This document shows, in pieces, positions 1-10,401 of a DNA stretch of 64,000 bases. Where the stretch lies: NCBI GenBank assembly GCA_964035015.1, contig OZ036006.1, positions 14,301,690 to 14,365,689 of the forward strand, in the 5' to 3' direction. This stretch comes from Corallium rubrum (Eukaryota > Cnidaria > Anthozoa > Scleralcyonacea > Coralliidae). The stretch's first letter is position 1, and the number at the start of each line of letters is the position of its first letter. Below the pieces are notes generated by a model that was not told the origin of the DNA, searched no databases, and saw only the letters and a program-made list of their open reading frames with translations. Both the position numbers and the translations under genes were made by a program.

Positions 1-351
1 AGTCCGTAAAGTGTTGAAGTGGCTGGGTCCGATTCCTCCTCGGCTCAGTTTTTCGTTTTGTGCTGCGCTCGTTCATATGTTTTTATTTAGTTCGTTTTGG
101 TTTTCTTTCGGCTTTTTTCTTGTTATTTAATAATTTTCTAAGGTCCTGAGCTTACTAAGGCAATGTTTTCGTGTAATTCTTGCAATTTCTAGGCTTTTCT
201 ACTGCGTAAAACTGCCGCTCCTCTGCGCTAAAATATATTGCAGGTTGCGTTGAAGCCTGGGCGCAACTTGAGGGACCCAGAGGGATAATTTTGAGATTAC
301 CGTATACTACCGTACTTCCCGACTGGTAGCCGAGCAATCGGCGAGATTTTT

Positions 352-562
352 GGTGCTTACTTTGTGTTTCGCGCACGAATATTTTAGTCTCTGATCGGAC
401 TGATCCCGGCCCTGAAAACACCCTAATCCTCAAACCTAATCCTAATCTCAATTCTAATTCTACCCCAACCCCAACCCCAACCCTAACCCTAACCCTAATC
501 CTAACCCTAACTCTAACCCTAACCCTAATGCATATTCGTGCGCGAAACACAAAGTAATAACC
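352..562. mobile_element. MITE with telomere-like core, copy 1
   Basis: The ends are inverted repeats of about 33 bp sharing the core TTACTTTGTGTTTCGCGCAC; both ends start GGT when read inward. The element is flanked by a perfect 8-bp duplication AGATTTTT (344-351 and 563-570), which marks it as a transposed unit of 211 bp. The interior is almost entirely degenerate CCCTAA-type repeat and has no coding capacity. A second copy with a different 8-bp duplication lies at 30205-30411. Eight-base duplications with GG-starting ends fit Merlin-like elements and the duplication size also fits hAT; the superfamily is not settled. Confidence 0.85.
421..528. repeat. Interstitial telomere-like repeat (CCCTAA variants)
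   Basis: A run of CCCTAA, CCCCAA, TCCTAA and TTCTAA variants forms the core of the MITE at 352-562. It is degenerate at the left and nearly pure at the right. CCCTAA is the complement of the common metazoan telomere repeat TTAGGG. Because the run sits inside terminal repeats with a target duplication, it is a transposed internal array and not a chromosome end. Confidence 0.85.
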
Positions 563-570
563 AGATTTTT

Positions 571-794
571 GACGGCTGGCAGCCGTGGACAAGTGTGCGA
601 ATCGGGTGAAATGCTATACTGATATATTTTTTATTCATGATTGTATCTTTTTTAGTATAAATTTGCATCATTGCATGTCGTTCATCGTGTAAAAGTTCCA
701 ATGTTAGTGGTCTGGGGTCATTTATAAAAGAGACTATTAAAACCAGCAGTTGTGTTATTGATGGTAAAAGATTTCTGGCAGCTTTCATTGTTTA
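571..794. other. No gene recognised
   Basis: AT-rich sequence between two repeat elements. The open frames here are short and lack recognisable motifs. Bases 1-343 upstream are similar: nothing supported. Confidence 0.5.
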
Positions 795-811
795 ATACTG
801 CGCAGCATCTG

Positions 812-1877
812 TCTCCTCCGCAGAGGCTTTATATTACAGACGCATGAGGGAATATTACATGACGCATGAGGGAATATTAACCGCGGGGCGAAGGAACGCA
901 GGCGGAAAACGAAGGTGGGAGGAGAAAGGCGAGAAGCCTCTGCCAGATGTCAACCCAACATGGCGGTAAACCGGGGGGTGCCGAATATTTTACGAGGTAT
1001 GCAAACAAAACCCATTCAATATCACTTGCTACAACAAGCCCACAAAGAAATTATTTACTCGCTGTTCGAAATGAGAAAGTGTTATGCCCTGTTTGCGGCA
1101 AAGCGTCTGCCATATTTTCAAGCCAAGGTCTGCATCAGCACTACAAAACATTGCATAAAAACATCGTTTTTAGTGAACAGGTTTTGGCCGAAGGCGAGGC
1201 GTTGGTGCGCCAATATGCAAGCGAAGAAACCCTGTCCAATTTAATGGATTTGTTCGTTAAAAGAAGACAAGAAGTAAGTAAAATGTTGCTTGTGTAAATG
1301 CTTGTAAATAACCGGATCAATCTATATTAGATACTCCTCAATTTTTAACAGGGATCGTCTGAATACAAACCGTATAAATGCGAATCGTCCGAAAGAAACG
1401 AGTCGATCGAACTGTATAGTTCCAGCGACAAAGAAGCAGCGAAACTGTTTGGCATGTACTTGGACCATAAGCATCCGATGCCGAAATTGGAAGAATCAAA
1501 TAAAGGTTTTAAGGTTCAAGTTTCGGGAGAATGTTTAGTACATCGACATCGCTTTCTTCCCCAGAATCCGACATTGAATTTAAGAATATAATGCCAATGA
1601 ATAATAAAAATATCACCACCATCTAACTCCTGGCATAAAATAGACACACCATTGGGTTGTTCTTCACATATTCTTTTCGGATGGCCCAGATATTTAAGGA
1701 TTTTAAAGCTTGTAACACTTTGTCCCACTTTGTAATGGAAATCTGGCAGAGGCTTCTCGCCTTTCTCCTCCCACCTTCGTTTTCCGCCTGCGTTCCTTCG
1801 CCCCGCGGTTAATATTCCCTCATGCGTCATGTAATATTCCCTCATGCGTCTGTAATATAAAGCCTCTGCGGAGGAGA
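812..1877. mobile_element. Element with about 137-bp terminal inverted repeats
   Basis: The stretch 812-948 is repeated in inverted orientation at 1741-1877. Both arms hold the doubled block GACGCATGAGGGAATATTA and a purine-rich segment. The homology fades just outside 812 and 1877. No clear target duplication was found, so the exact ends are uncertain by a few bases. The arms enclose a two-exon reading frame on the plus strand (947-1591). It could be a non-autonomous DNA transposon that carries a gene, or a local inverted duplication flanking a gene. Confidence 0.6.
947..1591 (+). CDS. Two-exon protein with one C2H2-like zinc finger, function unknown
   Basis: Predicted from exon 1 (947-1273) and exon 2 (1352-1591), joined in phase 0 over a 78-bp intron with donor GTAAGT and an acceptor after a pyrimidine-rich TTTTTAACAG. 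The product would be 188 residues. Residues about 47-70 hold a C-P-V-C pair followed by histidines in H-x4-H spacing, compatible with a single C2H2 zinc finger. The second exon is charged and has no motif I recognise. The ATG lies at the inner edge of the left inverted repeat. Whether this is a transposon gene or a captured host fragment is open. A minus-strand frame overlaps exon 2 and the right arm but lacks comparable splice support. Confidence 0.5.
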
Positions 1878-2389
1878 GAGGCGCAGCATTGTCTTTGCAA
1901 TTTGATAAATTGGAAAATATTAAAATACGTCCTAAAATACGTCTTGATACTCTTGTTGTAATAGAATCCTCTGTGGAGTTGAAGGCCAACATTCCATAAC
2001 CATTTTACCGTTCTGCTGTATAGTAATATTCTGTGTTCTTTTCTGATTTATAGGAATTGAAATCTGATAATAAACAAAACTAGCTGTAACTACTTTAATA
2101 TTGTGGAATCATCATGTTAGTGATTTTCTATGATCAGGTAAGTAATCAATTTATATGCACACAATCCAACTCACACCCATGCAGCTGAATTTTGCTGGAT
2201 GAATAGCTATTTCACAATGATGTACAATGATTGCCTATTTGACTACATGTATGCAGGCATGTACAACTGCTGTACCTGTATTGTCTACAAAGCTTGACCA
2301 GCAACCAAGTTTCTTGACAAGTAAAATCATCTGGTATTAGCCAGATATTAACAAAGAATTTACTCCAGACTGGTAGTTGTACATAAATC

Positions 2390-2921
2390 CAGGGGTGGCA
2401 CCAAGAATTCCCCGACACAGGCTAAGGTCCCCGACAGGGGGACTAGTAGGGGGTCCGGAGGCATTTCCCCCCAGAACATTTTCAAAATTTGAACATTCAG
2501 AATAGCTTTTCCCATCTTTCCAGCATGAAATTATCGCAATATCCGACAAGTTACAGCATTTATTTTCAAGGTATCAATAAAGAAAAATCTGTTGAACACC
2601 TAGTGTGCTCATTAACCTTTGCCATTTTCGTCCAATATTGCCGACAGAAGATGGAATTTTGTGTGTTGTAATTATTACTGTTGGCTTCTACACAATATAT
2701 ACCATATCCTGTGTTTCTAAAGGAGTTTCATTTAACTATAGAAACATTAATTACTGGCGTGTTTGGCTTAATCTGTTAAAAAGTTCTTTGCCAATTGTTA
2801 AAAATACAATATTTCTTCCAGATCATTCCCCGACAAGTCTGTAAATTTTCCCCGATGAGGGGGCTAGTGTTCCCTGACAGGGGGCCTGTGGCCCCCTCTG
2901 GCCCCCCTCTGGCACCACCTG
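2390..2921. mobile_element. hAT-type MITE
   Basis: A perfect 8-bp duplication CATAAATC (2382-2389 and 2922-2929) flanks a 532-bp unit that starts CAGGGGTGGC and ends with the inverse, CAGGTGG when read from the other side. CAGGGGTGG-type ends with 8-bp duplications are the hAT signature. The subterminal parts are rich in CCCCGAC and GGGGG blocks and the middle is AT-rich. No transposase is present, so it would depend on an autonomous hAT elsewhere. Confidence 0.8.
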
Positions 2922-2929
2922 CATAAATC

Positions 2930-3954
2930 AGTCAAATCATGCAAATAGTCCATTGCATCATTATGTCCAATATAAAGAAATCACAGCTTTATAGTGCAAC
3001 TGCCATCTGATAATTTCTTCAATTGTTTTACTCAGGCAAACAATATTGATGGTTATGTTCTCAACTTTAGCCAAAAAAATAAGGTATTTTCCAACACTTT
3101 CAGAGACCATATTGGACTGATTTGGCCCATTTGAAGCACTTTATGACAGACTGGGGTACACCATCAAGAATGCATGAATCCAGTGGTCTTTCCAATGTCA
3201 CTACACTACTGTTTTTTAAACAAGTAAGCTTTTTACTTTTTTATTAGTCAAACTTATATTTTAATTAAAATATGTTTTTGCAGTTTCACAAAACAGTGAG
3301 CTATTGTTTCATTGATCAATCACACCTAACATTCTCTGATATATCAACCTCTATGTATTTTACATAATTATTAATTGTCTCTGATAAGTTTTAAATGCTT
3401 TATCTGATTGCAGACAAACGAGATTTTTATACTTGTCATTCCATTGGAGCAAGAAGTATATTCAATATAGTTCATCCCAAACAGTTTGATACATGTACAA
3501 ACTGAGGCAGTAGTAGAAATTCTGGTTACCATGCTATTCAATTTGAGGAATGTCATTTAGAAAAAATACAAATTTTATTGTTCTGTAGAAGGAAAATTAT
3601 GACCTGACAGTGCATGTTTAGTCATTGTAGTAATTTAAATAAATGTATATTATTTGAATAAGATCTGAATTGTTAAGGCTAAGCTTAATGATTTGATGTA
3701 AATTGATTTCATGAAAAATTGTAAATTAAAATTGATTAAAAGTCACAAATTTAAATATACTACAACTGATTTGAAAGAAATCAAGCGAGGATTCAAACTT
3801 GAAAATGCTGCCTTGCAAACTATGCAATACAACTTTTTATTAAATACAATATATTATCGGCTATTGGTGCATGTGTATTTTCCCATGGCATGTGGGCTCA
3901 GATTTAGATGGAAATATTAATTTGAAGATTCTGATGGCTACCGATCATTTCGGC
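2930..3954. other. AT-rich sequence without a recognised gene
   Basis: About 1 kb between the hAT MITE and the Harbinger-associated inverted repeat. Open frames are under 70 codons and show no recognisable domain or splice context. Nothing else is supported. Confidence 0.5.
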
Positions 3955-4150
3955 TATAAACAGAAGTCTATATACAATAAATTAAAGTAGAGTTATTCTC
4001 TAAAATGTCTTATTGACTCATTTCTATCCCAAATTTCAAATTACAAAAGGTTTTATCGGTTTATATTATTTCTGAATCCACAGTCTACAATGTAAACAAT
4101 ACAGCGGTAAAGACCATGGGAACCCCTAGCAACAGTGCTGAGTGCTTTTA

Positions 4151-5061
4151 TAATGGCGGACAAGAACCCAAAGTTATCAAGCAAATTTGGATTGTTTACG
4201 CTAATTTTGGTAATCATCTTGGTGTTTGATGGATTAAATTGCAGCTCTAAAACTGTATATTTTAAGTCATTTGGGAACCTGTTCTTAGATGTAGAAATGT
4301 CTTTAAAAGTTTGGCAAAACAAAGTATCCTTCTCGATCAATGTATTCAGACGTGCACATGGGAGACATATCTAAGCGATTTAACAGACGCCAATACACAG
4401 AGGTAAGAGATAAATATAAGCATCTAGAGAACTCGTCTAGGCTAGACGAGTTGTTGACGAGCTAGACGAGTTGTTACTTGAAAATGTATATTGTCAATTT
4501 TTCCCTATCAAATCTATTACAATCCGCCATCTTAAATTTAGTTTTTGTGAACCTTACTGTCCTCGATTTCTCGCCATGATGGTTTTATGATATTACTGTT
4601 AGGATTAGAGTTACAAGGTTATGCATATATATTTTATTAATAAAACCAATATTATGTTTGCCACAACATGCTATGACTGCGACGCGCGGGCGAGGGGGTT
4701 GCGTTCACGTATTTCTAGTAGATTTGATAGGGAAAAATTGACAATATACATTTTCAAGTAACAACTCGTCTAGCCTAAACGAGTTCTCTAGACGCTTATA
4801 TTTATCACTTACCTCTGTGTATTGGCGTCTGTTAAATCGCTTAGATATGTCTCCCATGTGCACGTCTGCATTGATCGAGAACGATACTTTGTTTTGTCAA
4901 ACTTTTAAAGACATTTCTACATCTAAGAACAGGTTCCCAAATGGCTTAAAATATACAGTTTTAGAGCTGCAATTCAATCCATCAAACACCAAGATGATTA
5001 CCAAAATTAGCGTAAACAATCCAAATTTTGCTTGATAACTTTGGGTTCTTGTCCGCCATTA
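4151..5061. repeat. Long inverted repeat (arms about 350 bp)
   Basis: The stretch 4151-4512 returns in inverted orientation at 4718-5061 with few substitutions and one extra block in the left arm, a repeat of CTAGACGAGTTGTT near 4440-4476. The spacer is about 205 bp. Each arm contains the same short reading frame (minus 4053-4340, plus 4817-5035). It differs by a handful of residues, but it is too short and too symmetrical to call a gene. It may be a separate fold-back insertion inside the Harbinger unit. Confidence 0.75.
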
Positions 5062-5665
5062 GGGACCTTAAGCATCGAGAACTTTGACGTCCCATAAATG
5101 TGACGTAATCTCAACGCAACGTAGCCAAGGTGTCGTCGAGGACGTAGCTTTGTGTTGTTTTACGTTTTGGAGCAAACGTAAAGAAAAACTTTGAAAAAAA
5201 GTTTAAAAATATGACCTTGCAACTTGTTCTGCCGGTCCTTCCAGAAAACCGTAAGTGGAATATCTATTTAATACTTTTAGTGTAATGTTGATCTTAGTTT
5301 CCATATTCTATATTTTAGTTTTTACGCATTTCAGTATAAAGTTCACAGTACACCGTAAACGTTTGTTACAGATCTTATAGTTGTAAACCATTTTCTGTAC
5401 ATATTTTATAATTTGTATTAGCTTAAAAAAGTTACAAAATGACAAAAATACGAGTTTTGATTTTGGAAAACACCGAAATTTATTTTGTTTTAGCGAAGCA
5501 AACACAAAAAATTGCATGAAAGTATTTTTGCTTGGTGCATTTCGCAGCATATACTAGTAAAAATTTGTGGATATTACAGTTCCGTTTAAAACCACTGATC
5601 CTAAACGTCTAAACTATTACAAAACCGCGTCAAATTTTATAAAATTATGTATTTGTAGAAGTAAA
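5062..5665. other. Probable 5' region of the Harbinger partner gene
   Basis: This stretch lies between the inverted repeat and the SANT-type reading frame. It contains CGTCA and TGACGT words near 5085-5110 and an AT-rich tract. No exon is clearly supported. A possible 3' splice site (TTTGTAG) just before 5660 may open the coding exon. Confidence 0.35.
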
Positions 5666-6430
5666 ATGGAGTGGAGTGAATACAAAAACATCCTCTTGTG
5701 CAGAGAGGTTTTGCAAGTAGAGCCTTACAAGTCAAAAGAAAGAACTGTACAGAGGGCACAAGCCTGGAAAACGGTAGCAGATAGTCTAAACAAGCTCCAG
5801 GATCCATGTTTTAGAGTTGACAAGAGGTCAGTGCGTGACCACCTTATGATCATCGTTGAAAAATGTAAAAAGAAAAATAATAAAGAGGAACGAGAAAGTG
5901 GCATTAGTCCAGAAATGACTGAGTTGGACACACTGTTAGAAGAGATAAAAGAAAGAATCGATGCAAATCTTGAAATGGTGCATCAAGAGGATGAGAACAT
6001 TAGAAAGAAGTTGGAGAAAGAAAAAAAAGCAGCAGAAGATATTCGGCTAAAGGCCATGGAATCATTTGCTGGAACAAAGAAGAGAGTAGAGAGTCAACAA
6101 GGATCTAGCCCAAAGAGTTCTAATTAAAGAGAAGATCAAATGGAACTGAGCTTGTGGCATTTCTAAGGGAAAGAGCTAATGAAGAAATTGATTTAAAGGA
6201 GAAAGAGGTTGAGTCTAAAGCAAAGCAGCATGATGCCTTCATGCAGATGTTAGTACAACAACAGCAACAACAACAGCAACAACAACAACAACAACAACAG
6301 TTTATGCAACTTCAGGCATTCCTTGCACAGCAGCAGCAACAGCAAAGTCAGATGCTTCTAGCATTGTTTGGACAAAAAAAACAACTTATTACTTCAATAA
6401 ATTTCAATTTTTTATTATTAATACAATATT
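5666..6430 (+). pseudogene. Harbinger-associated Myb/SANT-like DNA-binding protein, with frameshift
   Basis: From the ATG at 5666 the frame opens with a Myb/SANT-like (trihelix-type) domain: a W-S-E-Y start, then a conserved L-L-C-R-E helix and a W-K-T-V-A-D-S-L helix. A charged linker with a G-I-S-P-E-M-T-E-L-D motif and a coiled coil rich in K and E follow. The frame stops at 6127. The expected continuation (R-R-S-N-G-T-E-L, then a second coiled coil and a glutamine tract at about 6257-6350) sits in another frame from about 6130, so there is a frameshift or an unrecognised intron. In known Harbinger elements this protein binds the transposon ends and brings the transposase into the nucleus. 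The partner transposase lies on the opposite strand. Confidence 0.7.
6255..6350 (+). repeat. CAA/CAG trinucleotide tract (polyglutamine)
   Basis: Mixed CAA and CAG codons encode about 14 glutamines, then a short non-Q segment and a second Q run, in the Harbinger partner reading frame. Mixed codons suggest a selected or older tract and not a fresh slippage expansion. Confidence 0.8.
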
Positions 6431-7116
6431 AATTTTATTTATTGTACAGCAATATACAGTATACATTGTATTGTATTTTTTGACATTAAAATGAAAATGC
6501 CATTTTTAAAAATTTAACTTAATAAATATAATTGATATAAATCAATACATTATAACATTGTAAATAAAGTTTCAATCAATTCGATAAATAATGTTATTTG
6601 CATTCTTATTTCTCATTTCCTAGTATTTACATTATAACCAATTATAGTAGTATAATTTGATGTATCAACAACTAGAATAAGGGTAAGATAGGTAATCATT
6701 GATTTAGCCAAAATATTCTTCCACTGATGGTGGATCAATACCAAAGAACTTAGATGTACTGTTTCCATACATGCATGTTAAAGCATTTCGCAACAGTGTG
6801 CTAACAATATAGTGTTTCCCCACTGCGCTTAAGCCAATTTTAAGATTTTTCTTAAAATCCAGGAACTTGAATGTGCCAACAACATCCCCAAAAATCCACT
6901 CCACAGATGTCCGTACAGCACTCATTGACTTGTTAAACTCTACCATCTGCGGCGTGAGAGGTATGTTGCGGAATGGTGCTTGTAGGTGGATCCTGAGAGG
7001 GTATGCAGGGTCACCATAAATGCACATGGTGTTTCCTGTTGGAGAAAATGCATGCCTTTCAAGCTCCCCAAGCAGACCAGAATCTCTTAGCATTGCGGAG
7101 TCATGTTTTCTCCCCT

Positions 7117-8006
7117 CTGTGCAAAAAATACAAAAAATGGGTAAAATGTATTGCTTTAATACTGTGGATAGTAAAATTTACAGTACTGTACATGTACATG
7201 TACACCCATAAATTCATAATACTGTACTTGTACACCCATAAAATTGTTGGTTAAAATATTAAATCATTGGCTAAAAGAATCAAACATATATTGTCGAGTA
7301 ATAATTCAATGTAAAATTAACATTATTAACTTGATTCTATTAATTAAAGACAATGGACAAACAGAGACAATAATAGGTAATTGTTGTTATTAAAACCTCA
7401 CACATAGGCTGCAGTAAATGGGCTTATTGTTTAAGTAATTTGATGATGGCTGGGGTGCGGCCCATAATTATAGTCATAAGAAACTATGTAAGAGTTAGAT
7501 TGAGATTGTCATTCGAAGCCAGAACACTGCTACAGCAAAAGAGCTGTAAAAATTGTAGCTTTGCATTCCGAGTATTGGTTTCCATTACTCTTCTGAGGAT
7601 TTGCAGCAGTACTACATGGAAACTATATGTACAATACAGTAAGTGCTAAAACATGAAAGCAAACATTGAGGAGAAATTACTGAATGATCAAGATATGTTT
7701 ACACAAATTTATAACTGTCTGGAATATCCCTAATTTTTTTATTTAATGATTTGTTTTCTACACATAAAATTAAGGGCCAAAATAGTGATGACTTTTGACC
7801 AATATAGTGGGATAATTTTGAGCATAATTTTGACAACACTACCTGTACAAATTTAAAGTCATAATACAATGTAATGTTAAATGTGATGTAACATATGTAA
7901 CAATGTGAAAATAATTAAATGTAAAAATAATGGCCATGCCATGCCCATGGTTTGTGTCCTACTATCAAATTATTATTCAGCGTTCTACTATAATTTTTAC
8001 ACGTAC
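7117..8006 (-). other. Intron of the Harbinger transposase
   Basis: The intron is bounded by GTACGT at 8006-8001 and a TTTTTTGCACAG acceptor at 7128-7117 (minus strand). It is AT-rich with short GTACATGTACATGTAC runs near 7185-7204. The plus-strand frames within it have no recognisable content. Confidence 0.75.
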
Positions 8007-8081
8007 CTACAGGACCAAAAAGATGAGCAATGATTCCATTTGGAGCTGTCAAGGACTGAAACTTCAAGGCGTGTATTCGCT

Positions 8082-9626
8082 CGGTCATACTAATTACCGA
8101 CAAAAACCGACAAAAGCCGACAAAAACCGACAAAAGACAAACAACGTGTATATAACAACTGTTTAATGGCTAACGTTGATATGAAAAATATTCTAAACTA
8201 TAAAGAAATAAATTTGATTGATCGAGAATCGCGTTTGTTTAATAAAAAATATTTGATTATTCGTTTTTTTGCAACGTAACGCGCTGTCACCTACGCACAC
8301 GTTGGAAGCCGTGTGAAAAATATCCTATAAACAATGCCGCTAGAATAATAGTATGGTCACTCCCGACTCCCGTGCCATTTCAAGGCAGCACTCCCTTGCG
8401 ATAGTAACTTCTAGTTACTATGTCTATGAACTATTACGTATACTTTATTTCGTAAAAGTAGCCGCTAATATTAATTTCTATCTGACATTTATATATTGCG
8501 CCGTTTTTCCAAAGAAAAGTAAAAATATATTTTACTAGTGAGTAATGACTTATTATGCACCTATCAATGTTAAGCCCGAGGGGGCAGTGGGCGGACAAGG
8601 GGTGGGGATTTTGACATTTTCCATAAAAAATTATCAAAATCCACACCCTGTGGACACCACCATAAGTCAAAAAACAGTAATATTCCCCACCTGGGGAAAT
8701 TCATGTTGGTCAAATCACTGGTGCCGATTCCCAAAGCGTTAACCTGCAAGATGCTATATTTCAGTAAAAAGACTAATTCCTTGTGACAACAGTTTACACA
8801 GTAGCAACATTACACAAGCTGAGAGAACCATCACTTTCAGTCTCAACTTCCACTACTCCTTCATCCTTGGAAATACCAATTCGCACAAAACACTAGCAAA
8901 GAAAGTTTAATAATAAACCCTTTCAAATTGACATGGTTTACATCTCGGTTTACATATTTTAATTCCAAAGTATTATTTATGAATTACTGTATATGTATGG
9001 ATGCTAATACTTCAAGTCCAATACTGGCAAAGTCAGACAGAATAGTAAAGTAAAGTAAAAGGAAATTTCCTTACAAACTGTAAGTCAATGCATAAAAAAA
9101 TAAGGATTACTTCTTGAGATGCTGTAAATGCTTAAAATATACCTTTTCTTCTTCCAAAGAAGCCATCTGGCGATCGAATTAACTCGTTCCCATGCTTTTG
9201 CGTGTCTGTCAATTGCCCTGACTGGGTTTTGACCATTTCAAATATCCACACCCTGGGGTGACCTTGTGACATCAAAATCCTCACCGTCGGGACAGCAATG
9301 TTAGTCAAATACCCCCTGTTTGCCCGCCCCCTGCCCCCTCGGGCTTAACATTGATAGGTGCATTAATACAGCCAAAAACAGTGATGATTCGCAGTGATGA
9401 TTCATCAGTAATGCACGAATACCTCATAAGATTATAAAAATAAGTTCATATTTAGACAGAATATAGCCATAGACAGAATAGACAGTAGTTATTTGCACGT
9501 TGTTTTTCTTTTGTCGGTATTTGTTTTTCTTTTTGTCGGTTTTTGTCGGCTTTTGTCGGTATTTGTTTTTCTTTTTGTCGGTTTTTGTCGGCTTTTGTCG
9601 GTTTTTGTCGGTAATTAGTATGACCC
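8082..9626. mobile_element. TIR element inserted in the Harbinger transposase
   Basis: The unit is 1545 bp, flanked by the 9-bp duplication GTATTCGCT (8073-8081 and 9627-9635). Its ends are inverted repeats: GGTCATACTAATTACCGAC, continuing into tandem CCGACAAAA-type units. The units number about 5 on the left and about 8 on the right, where spacer words of AAAAACAAATA type intervene. The insertion interrupts the conserved N-G-H-K-R-I-H segment of the transposase, so it is younger than the Harbinger copy. It encodes no transposase of its own and hosts a further element at 8556-9362. The superfamily is not identified; 8-9 bp duplications and GG starts fit Merlin- or hAT-like families. Confidence 0.85.
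8556..9362. mobile_element. Nested MITE-like element with TTA duplication
   Basis: The ends are inverted copies: TGCACCTATCAATGTTAAGC, continuing into a CCCGAGGGGGCAG stretch, match the reverse of 9325-9362. The flanks are TTA on both sides (8553-8555 and 9363-9365). Three-base TWA duplications fit PIF/Harbinger MITEs. The interior is non-coding. It sits inside the 8082-9626 element, the third nesting level in this locus. Confidence 0.8.
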
Positions 9627-10401
9627 GTATTCGCTTGTGGCCGTTGTAGACAATTTTCTGATTTTCGCCAGGACGACAAATTGGGCGGACAGTACCGTCA
9701 GCAAAGCCAAAGCAGTTCGTCAAAGCAGCTCCTTTCTGTGCTATGGCATCAGCGTATTGCTGAAGAGCATCGTGATTTAGCAAGTCGGCATTCCATTCTG
9801 TTACTCTTGTGTGATGATGCTGATATATCCAGTTCTCTACAGTGCCATATATCATGCTCAGCTCTGGTACCGCGCGACCAAAACGATGAATAAGATCACT
9901 GTACCTACATGGATACGCCAGTCTCTTTAAAAGAATACAGAGTCCTTCTATTCGGTCTGTTTTCGTTCTCTGTGGAGATCTGAGACTGAGTGGGAGGCCA
10001 AGTGCATCAGCCAAGCGAGTTATATCCAGTTTACGTCCATATCTTCAAGGTTGAAGCGGCTGTATTCAGAGTGTGGAAAAACTGGATTTTTTGAGGAGTA
10101 CGCTTGGTACAACAACAGAAATTCATCCTCTGTGATATATTTATTTTGAAAGGATAGCAAAAGAATATTCCGAGCATCTTTAAAAGAACACATGGCTGTA
10201 TTAAAATGTTTGTTTACATTTTGTTCAACGTTCCCATGGTCTTTACCGCTGTATTGTTTACATTGTTGTAGACTGTGGATTCAGAAATAATATAAACCGA
10301 TTAAACATTTTGTAATTTGAAATTTGGGTAAGAAATGGGTCAATAAGACATTTTAGAGAATAACTCTACTTTAATTTATTGTATATAGACTTCTGTTTAT
10401 A

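Larger units (their letters stand above)
6704..10014 (-). pseudogene. PIF/Harbinger transposase, split by a nested insertion
   Basis: Coding parts on the minus strand are 10014-9627, 8081-8007 and 7116-6704. The first has the leader D-I-T-R-L-A-D-A-L-G and the catalytic F-A-D-G-T segment. It then breaks after the word N-G-H-K-R-I, where the 8082-9626 element has inserted. Downstream, R-I-H-A-L-K-F resumes exactly. A GTACGT donor at 8006 and a GCACAG acceptor at 7117 join in phase into E-G-R-K-H-D, and the next catalytic D lies in Y-G-D-P-A-Y. The C-terminal part has the usual S-V-E-W-I-F-G motif. A further upstream N-terminal stretch (about 10190-10035) is in another frame, so there is also a small deletion. 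The gene is not functional as assembled. Confidence 0.85.
3955..10401. mobile_element. PIF/Harbinger element region with about 170-bp inverted arms
   Basis: The arms 3955-4123 and 10230-10401 are inverted copies of each other. Between them lie the two genes typical of PIF/Harbinger transposons: a Myb/SANT-like DNA-binding protein on the plus strand and a DDE transposase on the minus strand. The outer ends begin TATAAACAG. No 3-bp TWA duplication could be verified, because the right end abuts the large palindromic element at a TA. The arms may therefore be either the true termini or subterminal repeats. The unit is inflated by nested insertions at 8082-9626 and carries an inner inverted repeat at 4151-5061. 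Confidence 0.7.

Noticed and set aside
421-528. Possible chromosome end because of CCCTAA repeats
   Set aside because: The array is only about 110 bp, is inside terminal inverted repeats with an 8-bp duplication, and unique sequence continues on both sides.
1516-1992. Minus-strand 158-codon frame across the right inverted arm
   Set aside because: About a third of it is the terminal repeat, and it overlaps the better-supported spliced plus-strand frame; no motif recognised.
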